Assembly (NCBI RefSeq): GCF_022701295.1
Contig: NZ_CP033204.1
Location: 3,624,501 to 3,688,500, forward strand
Source of the DNA: Sphingopyxis sp. YF1
GTDB taxonomy: Bacteria > Pseudomonadota > Alphaproteobacteria > Sphingomonadales > Sphingomonadaceae
Direction: 5' to 3'
Length of the DNA stretch: 64,000 nt
This document shows, piece by piece, positions 45,224-56,315 of this stretch. Within the stretch, counting starts at the first letter, position 1, and each line of letters opens with the position of its first letter. The position numbers were made by a program, and so were the translations under genes. The notes under the pieces were generated by a model. The model did no database searches. It saw only the letters and a program-made list of their open reading frames with translations, and was not told where the DNA came from.

Positions 45224-46716
45224 CGGAACGGCGGCTCGTTGAACGCGCGGAGTTTGCGGCTGTGCAGCTTGGCGCCTTCGTCGCGCATCGTCTCGCACGC
45301 GCGGATGCCGATCTGGAGGTGCGCGGCGATCGCTTCCTCGTAGAAGCGGTTCGCCTGCCCGGGCAGCTTGAGTTCGCCGTGGAGCGGCTTGTCGCTGACG
45401 CAGAGCAGGGTGCCGTAGGGCACGCGGAAGCGATAGCCCTGCGCGGCGATCGTCGCCGATTCCATGTCGATGCCGATCGCGCGCGACTGCGAGAAGCGCA
45501 GCGCCGAATCGGTGTAGCGCAGTTCCCAGTTGCGGTCGTCGGTGGTGACGACGGTGCCGGTGCGCATGCGCTTCTTGAGGTCGGCGCCGCTGGTGCCCGA
45601 CACCGCCTCGGCGGCGCTCGCGAGCGCGAGCTGGACTTCGGCGATCGCGGGGATCGGAATTTCGGGAGGCAGGACGCTGTCGAGGATATGGTCGTCGCGC
45701 AGATAGGCGTGCGCGAGCACATAGTCGCCGATGCGCTGGCTGGGCCGCAGCCCGCCGCAGTGGCCGATCATCAGCCACGCCTCGGGCCGCAGCACCGCGA
45801 GATGGTCGCAGATCGTCTTGGCGTTGGCGGGGCCGACCCCGATGTTGACGAGCGTGATGCCCGCGCCGTCGGGGGCGATCAGGTGATAGGCGGGCATCTG
45901 GTGCCGGCGCCAGGCGCTGTCGGCGACGAGCGCGCTGGCGTTGACGCCGGGCTGGTCGACGTACAGCCCCGCGGCGCCCGCGAGCGCGGTGTAGCGGCCC
46001 TGGCCGACCTGCGCGCCCGCCCAGGCGACGAATTCGTCGACGTAGCGATGATAGTTGGTGAAGAGGATGTAGCGCTGGAAATGCTCGGGCGCGGTGCCGG
46101 TGTAGTGGCGGAGGCGCGCGAGGGAGAAGTCGGTGCGCAGCGCGTCGAACAGCGCGAGCGGCTGCGGCTTGGCCGGGTCCATGCCGAACAGCCCGTCGGC
46201 GAGCTCGTCGCCGATATCGGCGAGTTCGGTGGTCGGGAAATGGCGCGCGAGTTCGAGCGGGGTGATGCGGCCCATGTCCGACCCGTCGCTGGCGTCGAGC
46301 ACGTAGGGGAAGGGAATCTGTTGCCCGGTGCGCGTCACCGACAGGGTAACGTCATAGTGGCGGACGAGCAGGGTGAGCTGGTCGCGCAGGTAATCGGCGA
46401 ACAGGTCGGGACGCGTCACGGTGGTGACGAACTCGCCGCCGCGTTCGAAGCGGCCGAAGGAGAGGTTGTGCCCGTCCTGTCCTGCGCGCAGCTCGCCGCT
46501 GGTGGTGAGGCGGATCGCGGGATAGTCGAACAGCCCCGTCGCGGCGGCGTCGGCGGGGGGCAATGTCCCGTCGCGGACATAGGCGGCGATCGCCGATTTG
46601 AGGTTGCCCACCGCGGCGCGGAACCTGTCCTGAAGCTCGGCGATGATCGCGTCGACGCGCTCGGCGACTTCGGGGGCGGCGGTGTCGGGGGTCTGGTGCG
46701 ATGAGGTCGATGTCAT
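45220..46716 (-). CDS. amn: AMP nucleosidase
   Basis: Cleaves AMP to adenine and ribose-5-phosphate, regulating the AMP pool; 498 residues, near the E. coli Amn length. The N-terminal AMP-nucleosidase domain (about 1-200; RFRAAVGNLKSAIAAYVRDG) is followed by a phosphorylase-like catalytic domain with MIGHCGGLRPSQRIGDYVLA and SRAIGIDMESATIAAQGYRF (Asp/Glu contacts for ribose/base). I took the ATG at 46716 (MTSTSSHQTPD). The gene lies upstream of and overlaps the SDR gene. Its own 5' flank is a repeat-filled gap. No regulatory feature is visible. Confidence 0.95.
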   Translation of the reverse strand: MTSTSSHQTPDTAAPEVAERVDAIIAELQDRFRAAVGNLKSAIAAYVRDGTLPPADAAATGLFDYPAIRLTTSGELRAGQDGHNLSFGRFERGGEFVTTVTRPDLFADYLRDQLTLLVRHYDVTLSVTRTGQQIPFPYVLDASDGSDMGRITPLELARHFPTTELADIGDELADGLFGMDPAKPQPLALFDALRTDFSLARLRHYTGTAPEHFQRYILFTNYHRYVDEFVAWAGAQVGQGRYTALAGAAGLYVDQPGVNASALVADSAWRRHQMPAYHLIAPDGAGITLVNIGVGPANAKTICDHLAVLRPEAWLMIGHCGGLRPSQRIGDYVLAHAYLRDDHILDSVLPPEIPIPAIAEVQLALASAAEAVSGTSGADLKKRMRTGTVVTTDDRNWELRYTDSALRFSQSRAIGIDMESATIAAQGYRFRVPYGTLLCVSDKPLHGELKLPGQANRFYEEAIAAHLQIGIRACETMRDEGAKLHSRKLRAFNEPPFR

Positions 46717-46766
46717 CGCGGCGTTCTTGCACGAAATTGTGACAGATGGGAAGGGGCCGGACATGA

Positions 46767-46901
46767 TCCTCCCTTTCGCGCAGCGATGGGGAGGGGGACC
46801 ACCGCGAAGCGGTGGTGGAGGGGCCGCAACGTCGGCGTCAAAGCCCCTCCGTCAGCGGCTCCGCCGCTGCCACCTCCCCACGCCTGCGGCGCAGGGAGGA
46901 T
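46767..46901. repeat. Dispersed inverted-repeat element, copy 5 (reverse orientation)
   Basis: Begins TCCTCCCTTTCGCGCAGCG and ends GCCTGCGGCGCAGGGAGGA. The GTCAGCGGCTCCGCCGCTG arm lies on the right, i.e. opposite to copies 1-3. It sits between amn and the peroxiredoxin gene, on the 5' side of amn. Confidence 0.85.
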
Positions 46902-46911
46902 TGTATCGCCG

Positions 46912-47394
46912 TTACAGCTGTTCGAGCATATGGTCGGCGCTCGACACCTTGAATTCGCCGGGGGCTTCGACGTTGAGCTGTTCGACGACGCCGTCGTTGA
47001 CGATCATCGAGAAACGCTGACCGCGCTTGCCCATGCCGAACGCCTTGCCGTCCATCGTCAGGCCCACCGCTTCAGCGAAATCGCCATTACCGTCGGCGAG
47101 CATCGTCACCGCGCCGCCGGCCTGCGCATTCTTGCCCCACGCGCCCATCACAAAGGCGTCGTTGACCGCGGTGCAGACGATCTCGTCGACGCCCTTGGCC
47201 TTGAGTTCGTCGGCCTTGTCGACGAAGCCCGGCAGGTGCTTGGCCGAGCAGGTCGGGGTGAAGGCGCCGGGGACCGAGAAGAGTGCGACCTTGCGGCCCT
47301 TGAAATAATCGGCGGTGCTGACCTGTTCGGGACCGCTTTCGGTCACCTTGACCAGCGTGGTCTCGGGCAGCTTGTCTCCGGTCTGGATCGTCAT
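46912..47394 (-). CDS. Peroxiredoxin, Prx5 type
   Basis: Thiol peroxidase of 160 residues reducing H2O2 and organic hydroperoxides. The peroxidatic Cys49 is in VPGAFTPTCS, the Prx5 variant of the TxxC motif. A second Cys74 (EIVCTAVND) may resolve the sulfenic acid intramolecularly. GKRGQRFSMIVNDGVVEQL is the Prx5-specific catalytic Arg strand. Cytosolic, without fusion to glutaredoxin; glutathione or thioredoxin would reduce it. Monocistronic, with the next SDR 135 bp away on the same strand. Confidence 0.95.
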   Translation of the reverse strand: MTIQTGDKLPETTLVKVTESGPEQVSTADYFKGRKVALFSVPGAFTPTCSAKHLPGFVDKADELKAKGVDEIVCTAVNDAFVMGAWGKNAQAGGAVTMLADGNGDFAEAVGLTMDGKAFGMGKRGQRFSMIVNDGVVEQLNVEAPGEFKVSSADHMLEQL

Positions 47395-47529
47395 CTCGGC
47401 ATCCTTTCATTGGGGGGATTGGTCGGGGCGTGACATTGGGTGCGCGCGGGCGCGAGTCAAGGATGACGACACGGCGGCACGGAATTTCAACGCCGCGGCA
47501 AGGCCATGGATGCCGCGCCGACCGGAGGG

Positions 47530-48333
47530 TCAGTGCCCCGCGGTGCCGAGCCCGTCGATCTTTTTGGACTGGCGCGCGATCAGCCCCGGGAACCAGCGCG
47601 CGATGCGCGACAGGCGGCGCGCCATCTTGCCGACGGGGACATGGACGCTTGTCCCGTGCACCGCGCCCCACGCCGCGCGCGCGACATCGTCGACCGGCGA
47701 GATTTCGAAGCCGCTGGCCGACAGGCGGTTGCGCGCGGGTTCGTTGCTGTCGGCGCTGACCTGGTCGAGCAGCGGCGTGTCGATGAAACCGGGCATCAGC
47801 GAGCGGACCTTGATGCCATGTTTGGAAAATTCGATTTCGAGCGCCTCGGTCAGGCCGCGCACCGCGAATTTGGTCGCCGAATAGACCGCAAGCCCCGCGA
47901 CGCCGTAGAAGCCCGAGGCCGACCCCGTGTTGAGGATCGTCGATCCCGGGGTCGCCCTGAGCAGCGGCAGCGCGCAATAGATGCCGTTGACGACGCCGCC
48001 GAAATTGATCGCGATCAGCCGGTCGGCTTCTTCGGGCGCCATGTCCATATATTGCCCGCCCGACCCGATGCCGGCGTTGTTGAACAGCACGTCGAGCCGT
48101 CCGCCGCTTTCCTTTGCGAAATCGGCGAGCGCGGCGGTCCACTGGTCGCGGTCGCGCACGTCCATGACGTGGCGCGAGGCGGCGCCGTCGGGGAGCAGCG
48201 CCGCGGTCTCGTCGATCCCGGCCCGATTGACGTCGGCGATGCCGACGAACCAGCCCTGGCCTGCGAAGTGGCGCGCGGTCGCGCGGCCGATGCCCGAACC
48301 GCCGCCGGTGATGAAGATCGCCTTGCGCGCCAT
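47530..48333 (-). CDS. SDR-family oxidoreductase (second)
   Basis: Short-chain dehydrogenase of 267 residues. TGGGSGIGRAT (cofactor loop), NNAGIGSGG, NTGSASG and the YSATKFAV active-site tetrad are complete. The C-terminal extension (about 215-267: ARRLSRIARWFPGLIARQSK) is basic and amphipathic, as in membrane-associated SDRs acting on lipids or retinol-like substrates. The ATG at 48333 has GGAGGGAGAGGTCA upstream. The substrate is unknown. It is divergent from the TonB-C-like gene across 129 bp. Confidence 0.9.
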   Translation of the reverse strand: MARKAIFITGGGSGIGRATARHFAGQGWFVGIADVNRAGIDETAALLPDGAASRHVMDVRDRDQWTAALADFAKESGGRLDVLFNNAGIGSGGQYMDMAPEEADRLIAINFGGVVNGIYCALPLLRATPGSTILNTGSASGFYGVAGLAVYSATKFAVRGLTEALEIEFSKHGIKVRSLMPGFIDTPLLDQVSADSNEPARNRLSASGFEISPVDDVARAAWGAVHGTSVHVPVGKMARRLSRIARWFPGLIARQSKKIDGLGTAGH

Positions 48334-48462
48334 TGACCTCTCCCTCCTTACATGATTGTCAATTGGATGCGGCAAAGCCGCGGCGTGCGTCAAGCGGCAA
48401 TCGTGCTTGGCAGCGCGCGGCGTGACTGGCAGTCAGGACGCAGTCCAACGGGGAGGGTGAAG

Positions 48463-49158
48463 ATGCTGCTGGCAGTGAACGGGTTCATCGCGATGGCCGC
48501 GCTGGGCATGGCGCCGGACGGACAGGTGCCCCCGGTCCCGCCGCCGCCAGTCATCCTGCGGCCCCCCGCTCCGCCGCCGATGGCGCCGAAGCGGGTCGGA
48601 CTGGAGGCGCCTGGCCATCCGGTCGGCAATCCGGGGCAATGGGTGACCAGCGACGATTATCCGGTGCTGGCGATGCGCGAGCGGCGCGAAGGCACGACGG
48701 GCTTTCGCCTGACCTATGATGCGAGCGGAACGCCGACCCGCTGCGATGTGACGTCGAGCAGCGGGCACGAGGACCTCGATGGCCGGACCTGCGACCTGGC
48801 GATGGAGCGCGCGCGTTTCCGGCCCGGCACCAACGCGGCGGGCGACGCGGTCGGCGGGACCTACAGCAACCGCGTGCGCTGGACGATGCCGGGGCCCTTT
48901 CCCAATCGCTTCGCCGACGGCGCGATCAGCCTCGAATTCATACTCGGCGCCGACGGCGAGCCGCGCGGTTGCAAGGTCGAGACATTCGGCGATCCCGGCG
49001 GCCTGCCCTTTCGCGGCGAGGATGCGTGCACGAGCGTTCCGCGGTTCGAACCCTTCCGCAACGCCGACGGGACGGCGGTCGAGCGGCGCGTCCGGCTGGA
49101 CATGTCGGTCAGCGTGACCGATACCGGACCGGCCGCACCGCGCAAGCCGTCCCCCTAG
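48463..49158 (+). CDS. Exported TonB C-terminal-like protein with two TonB-like modules
   Basis: A 231-residue protein with a hydrophobic start (MLLAVNGFIAMAALGM), then a Pro-rich run (GQVPPVPPPPVILRPPAPPP), then a module with GTTGFRLTYDASGTPTRCDV and an ARFRPGTNAAGD ending, characteristic of the TonB C-terminal fold. A second, shorter repeat follows (AISLEFILGADGEPRGCKVE, VPRFEPFRNADGT). Conserved Cys in each module may pair. It lacks the long periplasm-spanning spacer and the strong anchor of a canonical TonB, so it may be a soluble TonB-like or peptide-binding protein. The ATG at 48463 has GGGAGGGTGAAG upstream. Confidence 0.75.
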   Translation: MLLAVNGFIAMAALGMAPDGQVPPVPPPPVILRPPAPPPMAPKRVGLEAPGHPVGNPGQWVTSDDYPVLAMRERREGTTGFRLTYDASGTPTRCDVTSSSGHEDLDGRTCDLAMERARFRPGTNAAGDAVGGTYSNRVRWTMPGPFPNRFADGAISLEFILGADGEPRGCKVETFGDPGGLPFRGEDACTSVPRFEPFRNADGTAVERRVRLDMSVSVTDTGPAAPRKPSP

Positions 49159-49236
49159 ACGCCGCGCCGCTTTCACCCTATGTTCAGCCTCCGGCATGCT
49201 ATATATCGCGCGCCGGACGAAAAGAGGGGCATTTCT

Positions 49237-49509
49237 TTGCGTTTATTGTTGACCCTGTTGGCCTTGATCACCGGGCTCGCCGGCGCGGACCGCGCCATGG
49301 CGGCTCCGGCGGCGCCGGTCGCCATGGGGTCGCTGCTCCTGCTCGCCGAAACGGGCGGGCAGGCGGAGGCCAATGACGCCGACCGGCGCCCCGCGGCGGC
49401 GACGCAGACCCGCCGCACCACCACCGCACCTCCCGGCCGCAAGCCGCGCAAGACCGCGCCGCCGCACCTGCCCGGCCTCCTCATCGGTAGCGACCGCGCG
49501 CTCGAATAG
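49237..49509 (+). CDS. Small exported protein of unknown function upstream of secA
   Basis: About 90 residues. The TTG at 49237 was chosen because AAGAGGGG lies at ribosome-site distance and the protein then begins with a signal-like helix, LLTLLALITGLAGADRAMA; a longer start at 49180 has no ribosome site. The mature part is Ala/Pro/Arg rich (TRRTTTAPPGRKPRKTAPPH) with no domain I recognise. Placed 115 bp before secA. Could be a spurious reading; codon usage is normal. Confidence 0.5.
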   Translation: MRLLLTLLALITGLAGADRAMAAPAAPVAMGSLLLLAETGGQAEANDADRRPAAATQTRRTTTAPPGRKPRKTAPPHLPGLLIGSDRALE

Positions 49510-49623
49510 CCGCTGACGGCGGGGCGCCGACCGCGCCCGCACCCCAGGATTTCCGGCCTGCATGCGCAGGACCCGGCGACCGTCATACGGTCTCACCCCA
49601 TCATGTTTTCAAGGAAAATCCCT

Positions 49624-52359
<2,736 letters not shown>

Positions 52360-52361
52360 CG

Positions 52362-52703
52362 ATGGACGCGGGGCGGATCGAGCTTCGGCTGCGCATCCGC
52401 CCCGGCGACGCCATCGCGATGGGGCCGGGCAAGGCCGACCTGCTCGAAGCGATCGACGCGCATGGATCGATCTCGGCCGCCGCGCGGGCGATCGGCATGA
52501 GTTATCGCCGCGCCTGGCTGCTGGTCGAGGAAATGAACGCCTGTTTCGCCGCGCCGCTGGTCGAGACGCGGCCGGGAGCGGGTGCGCAACTCGGCGATAC
52601 GACGCGCGTGGTGCTGGCGGCCTATCGCAAGGCGGAAGCCGCGGCGAAGGAGGCGGCGATGCGCGAGCTGGCGATGGTCGGAGCGATGCTGAAGGCAGAG
52701 TGA
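52362..52703 (+). CDS. ModE-type winged-helix regulator (single domain, no TOBE)
   Basis: A 113-residue protein with the ModE N-terminal HTH: KADLLEAIDAHGSISAAARA then GMSYRRAWLLVEEMNACFAA and a GAGAQLGDTTRVVLAAYRKA dimerisation tail. No molybdate-binding (TOBE/Mop) domains follow, so it is the LysR-like winged-helix half alone. In other bacteria such proteins regulate molybdenum or other genes; no mod genes are near. Start only 2 bp past the secA stop, so read-through translation coupling is likely. The target is unknown. Confidence 0.88.
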   Translation: MDAGRIELRLRIRPGDAIAMGPGKADLLEAIDAHGSISAAARAIGMSYRRAWLLVEEMNACFAAPLVETRPGAGAQLGDTTRVVLAAYRKAEAAAKEAAMRELAMVGAMLKAE

Positions 52704-52764
52704 GGATTTCGGGGGAACAGACGTTTCCATTGTCGTCACCCCAGGTTGAACACGGGATGGCGAG

Positions 52765-52949
52765 TGGCCGCTAACAACCGGGAGCGGGCATCGGAAATCC
52801 TCCCTGTGGCCGCAGGCCATGGGGAGGGGGACCGCTCGCGCAGCGATGCGGTGGAGGGGCCGAAAGGCCCTGCGACGCCTGACGGCGTCGGCCCCTCCGT
52901 CAGCGGCTGACGCCGCTGCCACCTCCCCATCGCTGCGCGACAGGGAGGA
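52765..52949. repeat. Dispersed inverted-repeat element, copy 6, with the GGCCGCTAAC palindrome
   Basis: 52765-52797 is the same palindrome-like lead as at copy 1 (GGCCGCTAACAACCGGGAGC), then TCCTCCCTGTGGCCGCAGGC and, at the right end, CATCGCTGCGCGACAGGGAG. Reverse orientation to copies 1-3. Confidence 0.85.
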
Positions 52950-52983
52950 GCGGGGTCGCTTCGACGGCTACGGGCCTGTCTTT

Positions 52984-53062
52984 CATCGTCACCCCGGACT
53001 TGATCCGGGGTCCATGACTTCGACGCTGCTATGGATCCCGGATCAAGTCCGGGATGACGAAG
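52984..53062. repeat. Inverted repeat of the CCCGGACTTGATCCGGG family
   Basis: CGTCACCCCGGACTTGATCC is faced by GGATCAAGTCCGGGATGACG across about 30 bp, an imperfect 28-bp inverted repeat. This type of palindrome is common in alphaproteobacteria intergenic DNA. Confidence 0.8.
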
Positions 53063-53084
53063 GCAGGCGGGAACGTCCGCTCCC

Positions 53085-53152
53085 CACCCCATTTCCGCCG
53101 TTCGCTGTCGAACTGGACCGAATGACCGCTAACGACCGGAAGCGGCCATTCT
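53085..53152. repeat. Palindromic remnant of the CCGCTAACGACCGG family
   Basis: GAACGTCCGCTCCCCACCCC then, at 53124-53150, ACCGCTAACGACCGGAAGCG closing with GCCATT. This repeats the lead motif seen at 1317 and 52765, here separated from the usual element. Confidence 0.6.
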
Positions 53153-53153
53153 T

Positions 53154-53272
53154 CTCCCCTCCCGCTTGCGGGAGGGGTGGGGGTGGGCCGCGGCGTCGCG
53201 ATGGCCCACCCCGCTGCGGCTAGCCAGCAAGCTGGCAAGCCTCGCTGCCCCTCCCGCACGCGGGAGGGGAAA
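53154..53272. repeat. Inverted repeat of the CCCCTCCCGCxxGCGGGAGGGG family
   Basis: Two hairpins, CCCCTCCCGC-TT-GCGGGAGGGG at the left and CCCCTCCCGCACGCGGGAGG at the right, flank a middle with CCAGCAAGCTGG. A third, separate repeat family in this 600-bp gap; a REP-doublet-like arrangement. Confidence 0.75.
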
Positions 53273-53338
53273 CCGGTTCGTCGCTCAATCCGCAGCTCCC
53301 CACCCCAAAGCCGACATCGGCCCCAGAGTGACAGATCG

Positions 53339-53773
53339 CTACGGCGCCCGCACCACCAGCGCGCGGACGCTCGCGGTTTCGCCCTTGGTCAGCGCCAGAT
53401 CATAGTCCCCGGCCACAAGGTCGAACCACACGATCTTGCGGATGCCCGAACAGGCGGGGCCGTGGCCGTGGTCGACCGATGCGAGCGTCCGGCCGTTCGC
53501 GATGAGGTCGATCCAGACCTTGCCGTCGGCGGCGACGCCGTAGCGACCCGCGCTGGCGATATGCAGGCTGCGCGTCACGGCGCCCTCTGTCATCGCGAGG
53601 GTCACCGCGCGGCCGGGCGCCAGCGGTCCGGCCGCGTCGCCGTCGGCCGCGGCCCAGGGCGCGAGCGGCGTTCCGCCGAGATCGGCGGGGGCGGGGCAGG
53701 CGGCGGGATCGGCGGCCGCGGCCGGCGCGGCGGCACCCGCGAGCAGGGCAAGGAGGGCGAGGCGAAGCGGCAT
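53339..53773 (-). CDS. Exported protein of unknown function
   Basis: A 144-residue protein with a clear signal peptide (MPLRLALLALLAGAAAPAAA, cut near 21). Mature part: two cysteines (about 26 and 108) possibly bonded, and beta-like segments (YGVAADGKVWIDLIANGRTL, DYDLALTKGETASVRALVV) suggesting a jelly-roll or homology to sugar-binding-like folds. I do not recognise the family. AGGAGA lies 10 bp before the ATG. Probably monocistronic, divergent from the TauE gene. Confidence 0.8.
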   Translation of the reverse strand: MPLRLALLALLAGAAAPAAAADPAACPAPADLGGTPLAPWAAADGDAAGPLAPGRAVTLAMTEGAVTRSLHIASAGRYGVAADGKVWIDLIANGRTLASVDHGHGPACSGIRKIVWFDLVAGDYDLALTKGETASVRALVVRAP

Positions 53774-53844
53774 GGCGGGCGGGTCTCCTGCGGACTGGCA
53801 AAGCTATATTTCCGTGTATATGGCTTTGCGGCGCAGGCAAGGGG

Positions 53845-54585
53845 ATGATCATGGCGGGGCTGGCATTCGCGTTTCTGGTGACCGCATTGCTCTATGCCGC
53901 AGTGGGCTTCGGCGGCGGGTCTACCTATACCGCGCTGCTGATCCTCGGCGGGATCGCGGTCGGGCTTGTCCCGGCGATCAGCCTCGCGTGCAACGTCATC
54001 GTCGTGAGCGGCGGTACGATCCGCTTCGCGCGGTCGGGCGCGATGCCGTGGGCGAAGGCGCTGCCGCTGATCGCCGTCGCGGCGCCGCTTGCCTTCCTCG
54101 GCGGGCTGACCCCGGTGAAGCAGGGCGCGCTCGTGATGCTGCTCGGCGGTTCGCTGCTCGCCTCGGCGATCGCGCTGCTCGTCCAGCCGCAGGCGGCGAA
54201 ACCCGTCAACCTGCCGCCGAAGCTGCTGCTGCCGATCGCGGCGGGGCTCGGCTATCTCGCCGGGGTCGTCGGCATCGGCGGCGGCATCTTCCTTGCCCCG
54301 ATCCTCCACCTCGTCCGCTGGGCCGAGGCGCGCGCGGTCGCGGCGACCGCGAGCCTGTTCATCCTCGTCAACAGCCTGTTCGGGCTGACCGGGCAGCTGA
54401 TCAAGGGGCAGGGCGGCGCGATGGTCGCGGCGGTGGCCGACCACTGGCCGCTGCTGGTCGCGGTGCTGGTCGGCGGCGCGATCGGGACCCAGATCGCGGT
54501 GAAGACCGGGCCGGCGGTGCTGATCCGGCGGCTGACCGCGCTGCTCGTCGGGTTCGTGGCGGTGCGCTTGCTGTTCGGCTTTTGA
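53845..54585 (+). CDS. Sulfite exporter TauE/SafE family protein
   Basis: Membrane permease of 246 residues with about 8 helices in two inverted halves. The first helix has ALLYAAVGFGGGSTYTALLI with the GFGGG motif and the second half GVVGIGGGIFLAPILHL, both typical. ATG at 53845 or 53851 (MIM or MAG) follows AAGGGG. Substrate not evident: sulfite, sulfoacetate or other anions in this family. The second member here after the truncated gene at position 1. Confidence 0.93.
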   Translation: MIMAGLAFAFLVTALLYAAVGFGGGSTYTALLILGGIAVGLVPAISLACNVIVVSGGTIRFARSGAMPWAKALPLIAVAAPLAFLGGLTPVKQGALVMLLGGSLLASAIALLVQPQAAKPVNLPPKLLLPIAAGLGYLAGVVGIGGGIFLAPILHLVRWAEARAVAATASLFILVNSLFGLTGQLIKGQGGAMVAAVADHWPLLVAVLVGGAIGTQIAVKTGPAVLIRRLTALLVGFVAVRLLFGF

Positions 54586-54589
54586 ACGA

Positions 54590-54721
54590 TCCTCCCTGCG
54601 GCCGCTGGCCATGGGGAGGTGGCAGCGCGAAGCGCTGACGGAGGGACGATGGCGCGACGTCGCTGCGCCTCCACCAAGCGTCGCATGGCGCCCCTCCCCA
54701 TGGCTTCGCCACAGCGAGGAT
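54590..54721. repeat. Dispersed inverted-repeat element, copy 7
   Basis: TCCTCCCTGCGGCCGCTGGC begins the element; GGCAGCGCGAAGCGCTGACG is inside; it ends at GGCTTCGCCACAGCGAGGA. It sits between the TauE gene and the Anbu operon, just before the operon's candidate promoter. Confidence 0.8.
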
Positions 54722-54739
54722 ATTGGTTTCAGAGCCATC

Positions 54740-54767
54740 TTGTCTTCCGGCGCGGCGGTGCTAGCAT
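54740..54767 (+). promoter_or_regulatory. Candidate promoter of the Anbu operon
   Basis: TTGTCT, a 16-bp spacer, TAGCAT (CTAG core), about 95 bp before the first gene's start. Same architecture as the three other candidates in the window. It is directly downstream of the repeat copy 7. Confidence 0.4.
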
Positions 54768-54861
54768 CGCCTTCACAAGTCTGACGGCCGCGTAGCCGGC
54801 AGGCGCGCAGCAGCTGGAACGATCGGGCGCCGCGACCCTCGCGGCGGTTTGGGCATGTTGC

Positions 54862-56295
54862 GTGGAAAGGACAGGCTCCATTAGCTTCTTCGACGAGATG
54901 CAGGGCCAGGGGGGTGACATTCGGGCACCCTATCGGGAATTTTGCGAGTGGTTCGACGCGGAGGAGCCGGCGCGCATCCACCGCAAGGCTCAGCAGGCCG
55001 AAGCCTTTTTCCGCACCACCGGGATCACCTTTGCCGTCTATGGCCAGGACGAGGCCGACGAGCGGCTGATCCCCTTCGACGTCGTGCCGCGGATCATCGC
55101 GGCGAGCGAGTGGCGACGGCTGTCGCGCGGCATCGAACAGCGCGTGCGCGCGCTCAACGCCTTTCTCCACGACATCTACCACCGCCAGGAAATCCTCCGC
55201 GCCGGCCGCGTGCCCACCGAACTGATCGCGCGCAACGAGGCGTTCCTGCCGATGATGATGGGCATGGATCCGCCCGGCGGCGTCTATACGCACATCAGCG
55301 GCATCGACATCGTGCGCACCGGCGCCAATGAATTCTACGTGCTCGAGGACAATGCCCGCACCCCGTCGGGCGTGTCCTACATGCTCGAAAATCGCGAAAC
55401 GATGCTCCAGATGTTCCCCGAGCTGTTCGCGAAGGTGCCGGTGCGCGAGGTCGGCGACTATCCGATCAACCTGCTGCGCTCGCTCTCGGCCTGCGCGCCG
55501 CCGGCCTGCCAGGGCACCCCGACCGTCGCGGTGCTGACCCCCGGCATCCACAACAGCGCCTATTTCGAGCACAGCTTCCTCGCCGACCAGATGGGCGCCG
55601 AACTGGTCGAGGGGCACGATCTGCGCGTCGTCGGCGGGCGCGTCGCGATGCGCACGACGCAGGGGTACCGGCCGATCGACGTTCTCTATCGCCGCGTCGA
55701 CGACGATTTCCTCGATCCGCTTAATTTCCGGCCCGATTCGGTGCTCGGCGTGCCCGGCATCTGGGACGTCTATCGCGCCGGCGGCATCACCATCGCCAAC
55801 GCGCCGGGCACCGGCATCGCCGACGACAAGGCGCTCTACAGCTACATGCCCGACATCATCGAATTCTATACGGGCGAAAAGGCGCTGCTCCCCAATGTGC
55901 CGACGTGGCGCTGTTCGGATCCCGAACATCTGAAGGAGGTGCTCGACCGCCTGCCCGAACTGGTGGTCAAGGAAGTGCACGGATCGGGCGGCTACGGCAT
56001 GCTCGTCGGCCCCGCCGCGAACCGCAAGGAGATCGCGGCGTTCCGCAAGAAGCTGGAGGGCAATCCCGCCAACTATATCGCGCAGCCGACGCTGTCGCTG
56101 TCGACGGTGCCGATCTTCACGCGCCACGGCCTTGCGCCGCGCCACGTCGACCTGCGCCCCTTCGTCCTGATGTCGCCGCAGGGCATCACCATCACCCCCG
56201 GCGGGCTGACCCGCGTCGCGATGACCAAGGGCTCGCTGGTGGTCAATTCGAGCCAGGGCGGCGGAACCAAGGACACCTGGGTGCTGGAGGATTGA
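54862..56295 (+). CDS. Circularly permuted ATP-grasp protein (Anbu locus, DUF404/DUF407 type)
   Basis: First gene of the Anbu locus: a circularly permuted ATP-grasp enzyme, predicted peptide-bond-forming (amidoligase) activity; 477 residues. Conserved blocks are YVLEDNARTPSGVSYMLENR (residues near 160), NAPGTGIADDKALYSYMPD and VVKEVHGSGGYGMLVGP, all usual for the family. Start: the GTG at 54862 gives MERTGSISFFDEM; the in-frame ATG at 54898 (MQGQGGDIRAP) is an alternative. It is followed by alpha-E, transglutaminase and Anbu genes. I infer that it may attach amino acids or peptides to a substrate (family prediction), but this is not demonstrated. Confidence 0.93.
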   Translation: MERTGSISFFDEMQGQGGDIRAPYREFCEWFDAEEPARIHRKAQQAEAFFRTTGITFAVYGQDEADERLIPFDVVPRIIAASEWRRLSRGIEQRVRALNAFLHDIYHRQEILRAGRVPTELIARNEAFLPMMMGMDPPGGVYTHISGIDIVRTGANEFYVLEDNARTPSGVSYMLENRETMLQMFPELFAKVPVREVGDYPINLLRSLSACAPPACQGTPTVAVLTPGIHNSAYFEHSFLADQMGAELVEGHDLRVVGGRVAMRTTQGYRPIDVLYRRVDDDFLDPLNFRPDSVLGVPGIWDVYRAGGITIANAPGTGIADDKALYSYMPDIIEFYTGEKALLPNVPTWRCSDPEHLKEVLDRLPELVVKEVHGSGGYGMLVGPAANRKEIAAFRKKLEGNPANYIAQPTLSLSTVPIFTRHGLAPRHVDLRPFVLMSPQGITITPGGLTRVAMTKGSLVVNSSQGGGTKDTWVLED

Positions 56296-56315
56296 TGGTG
56301 ATCATCCTCCGTTTC

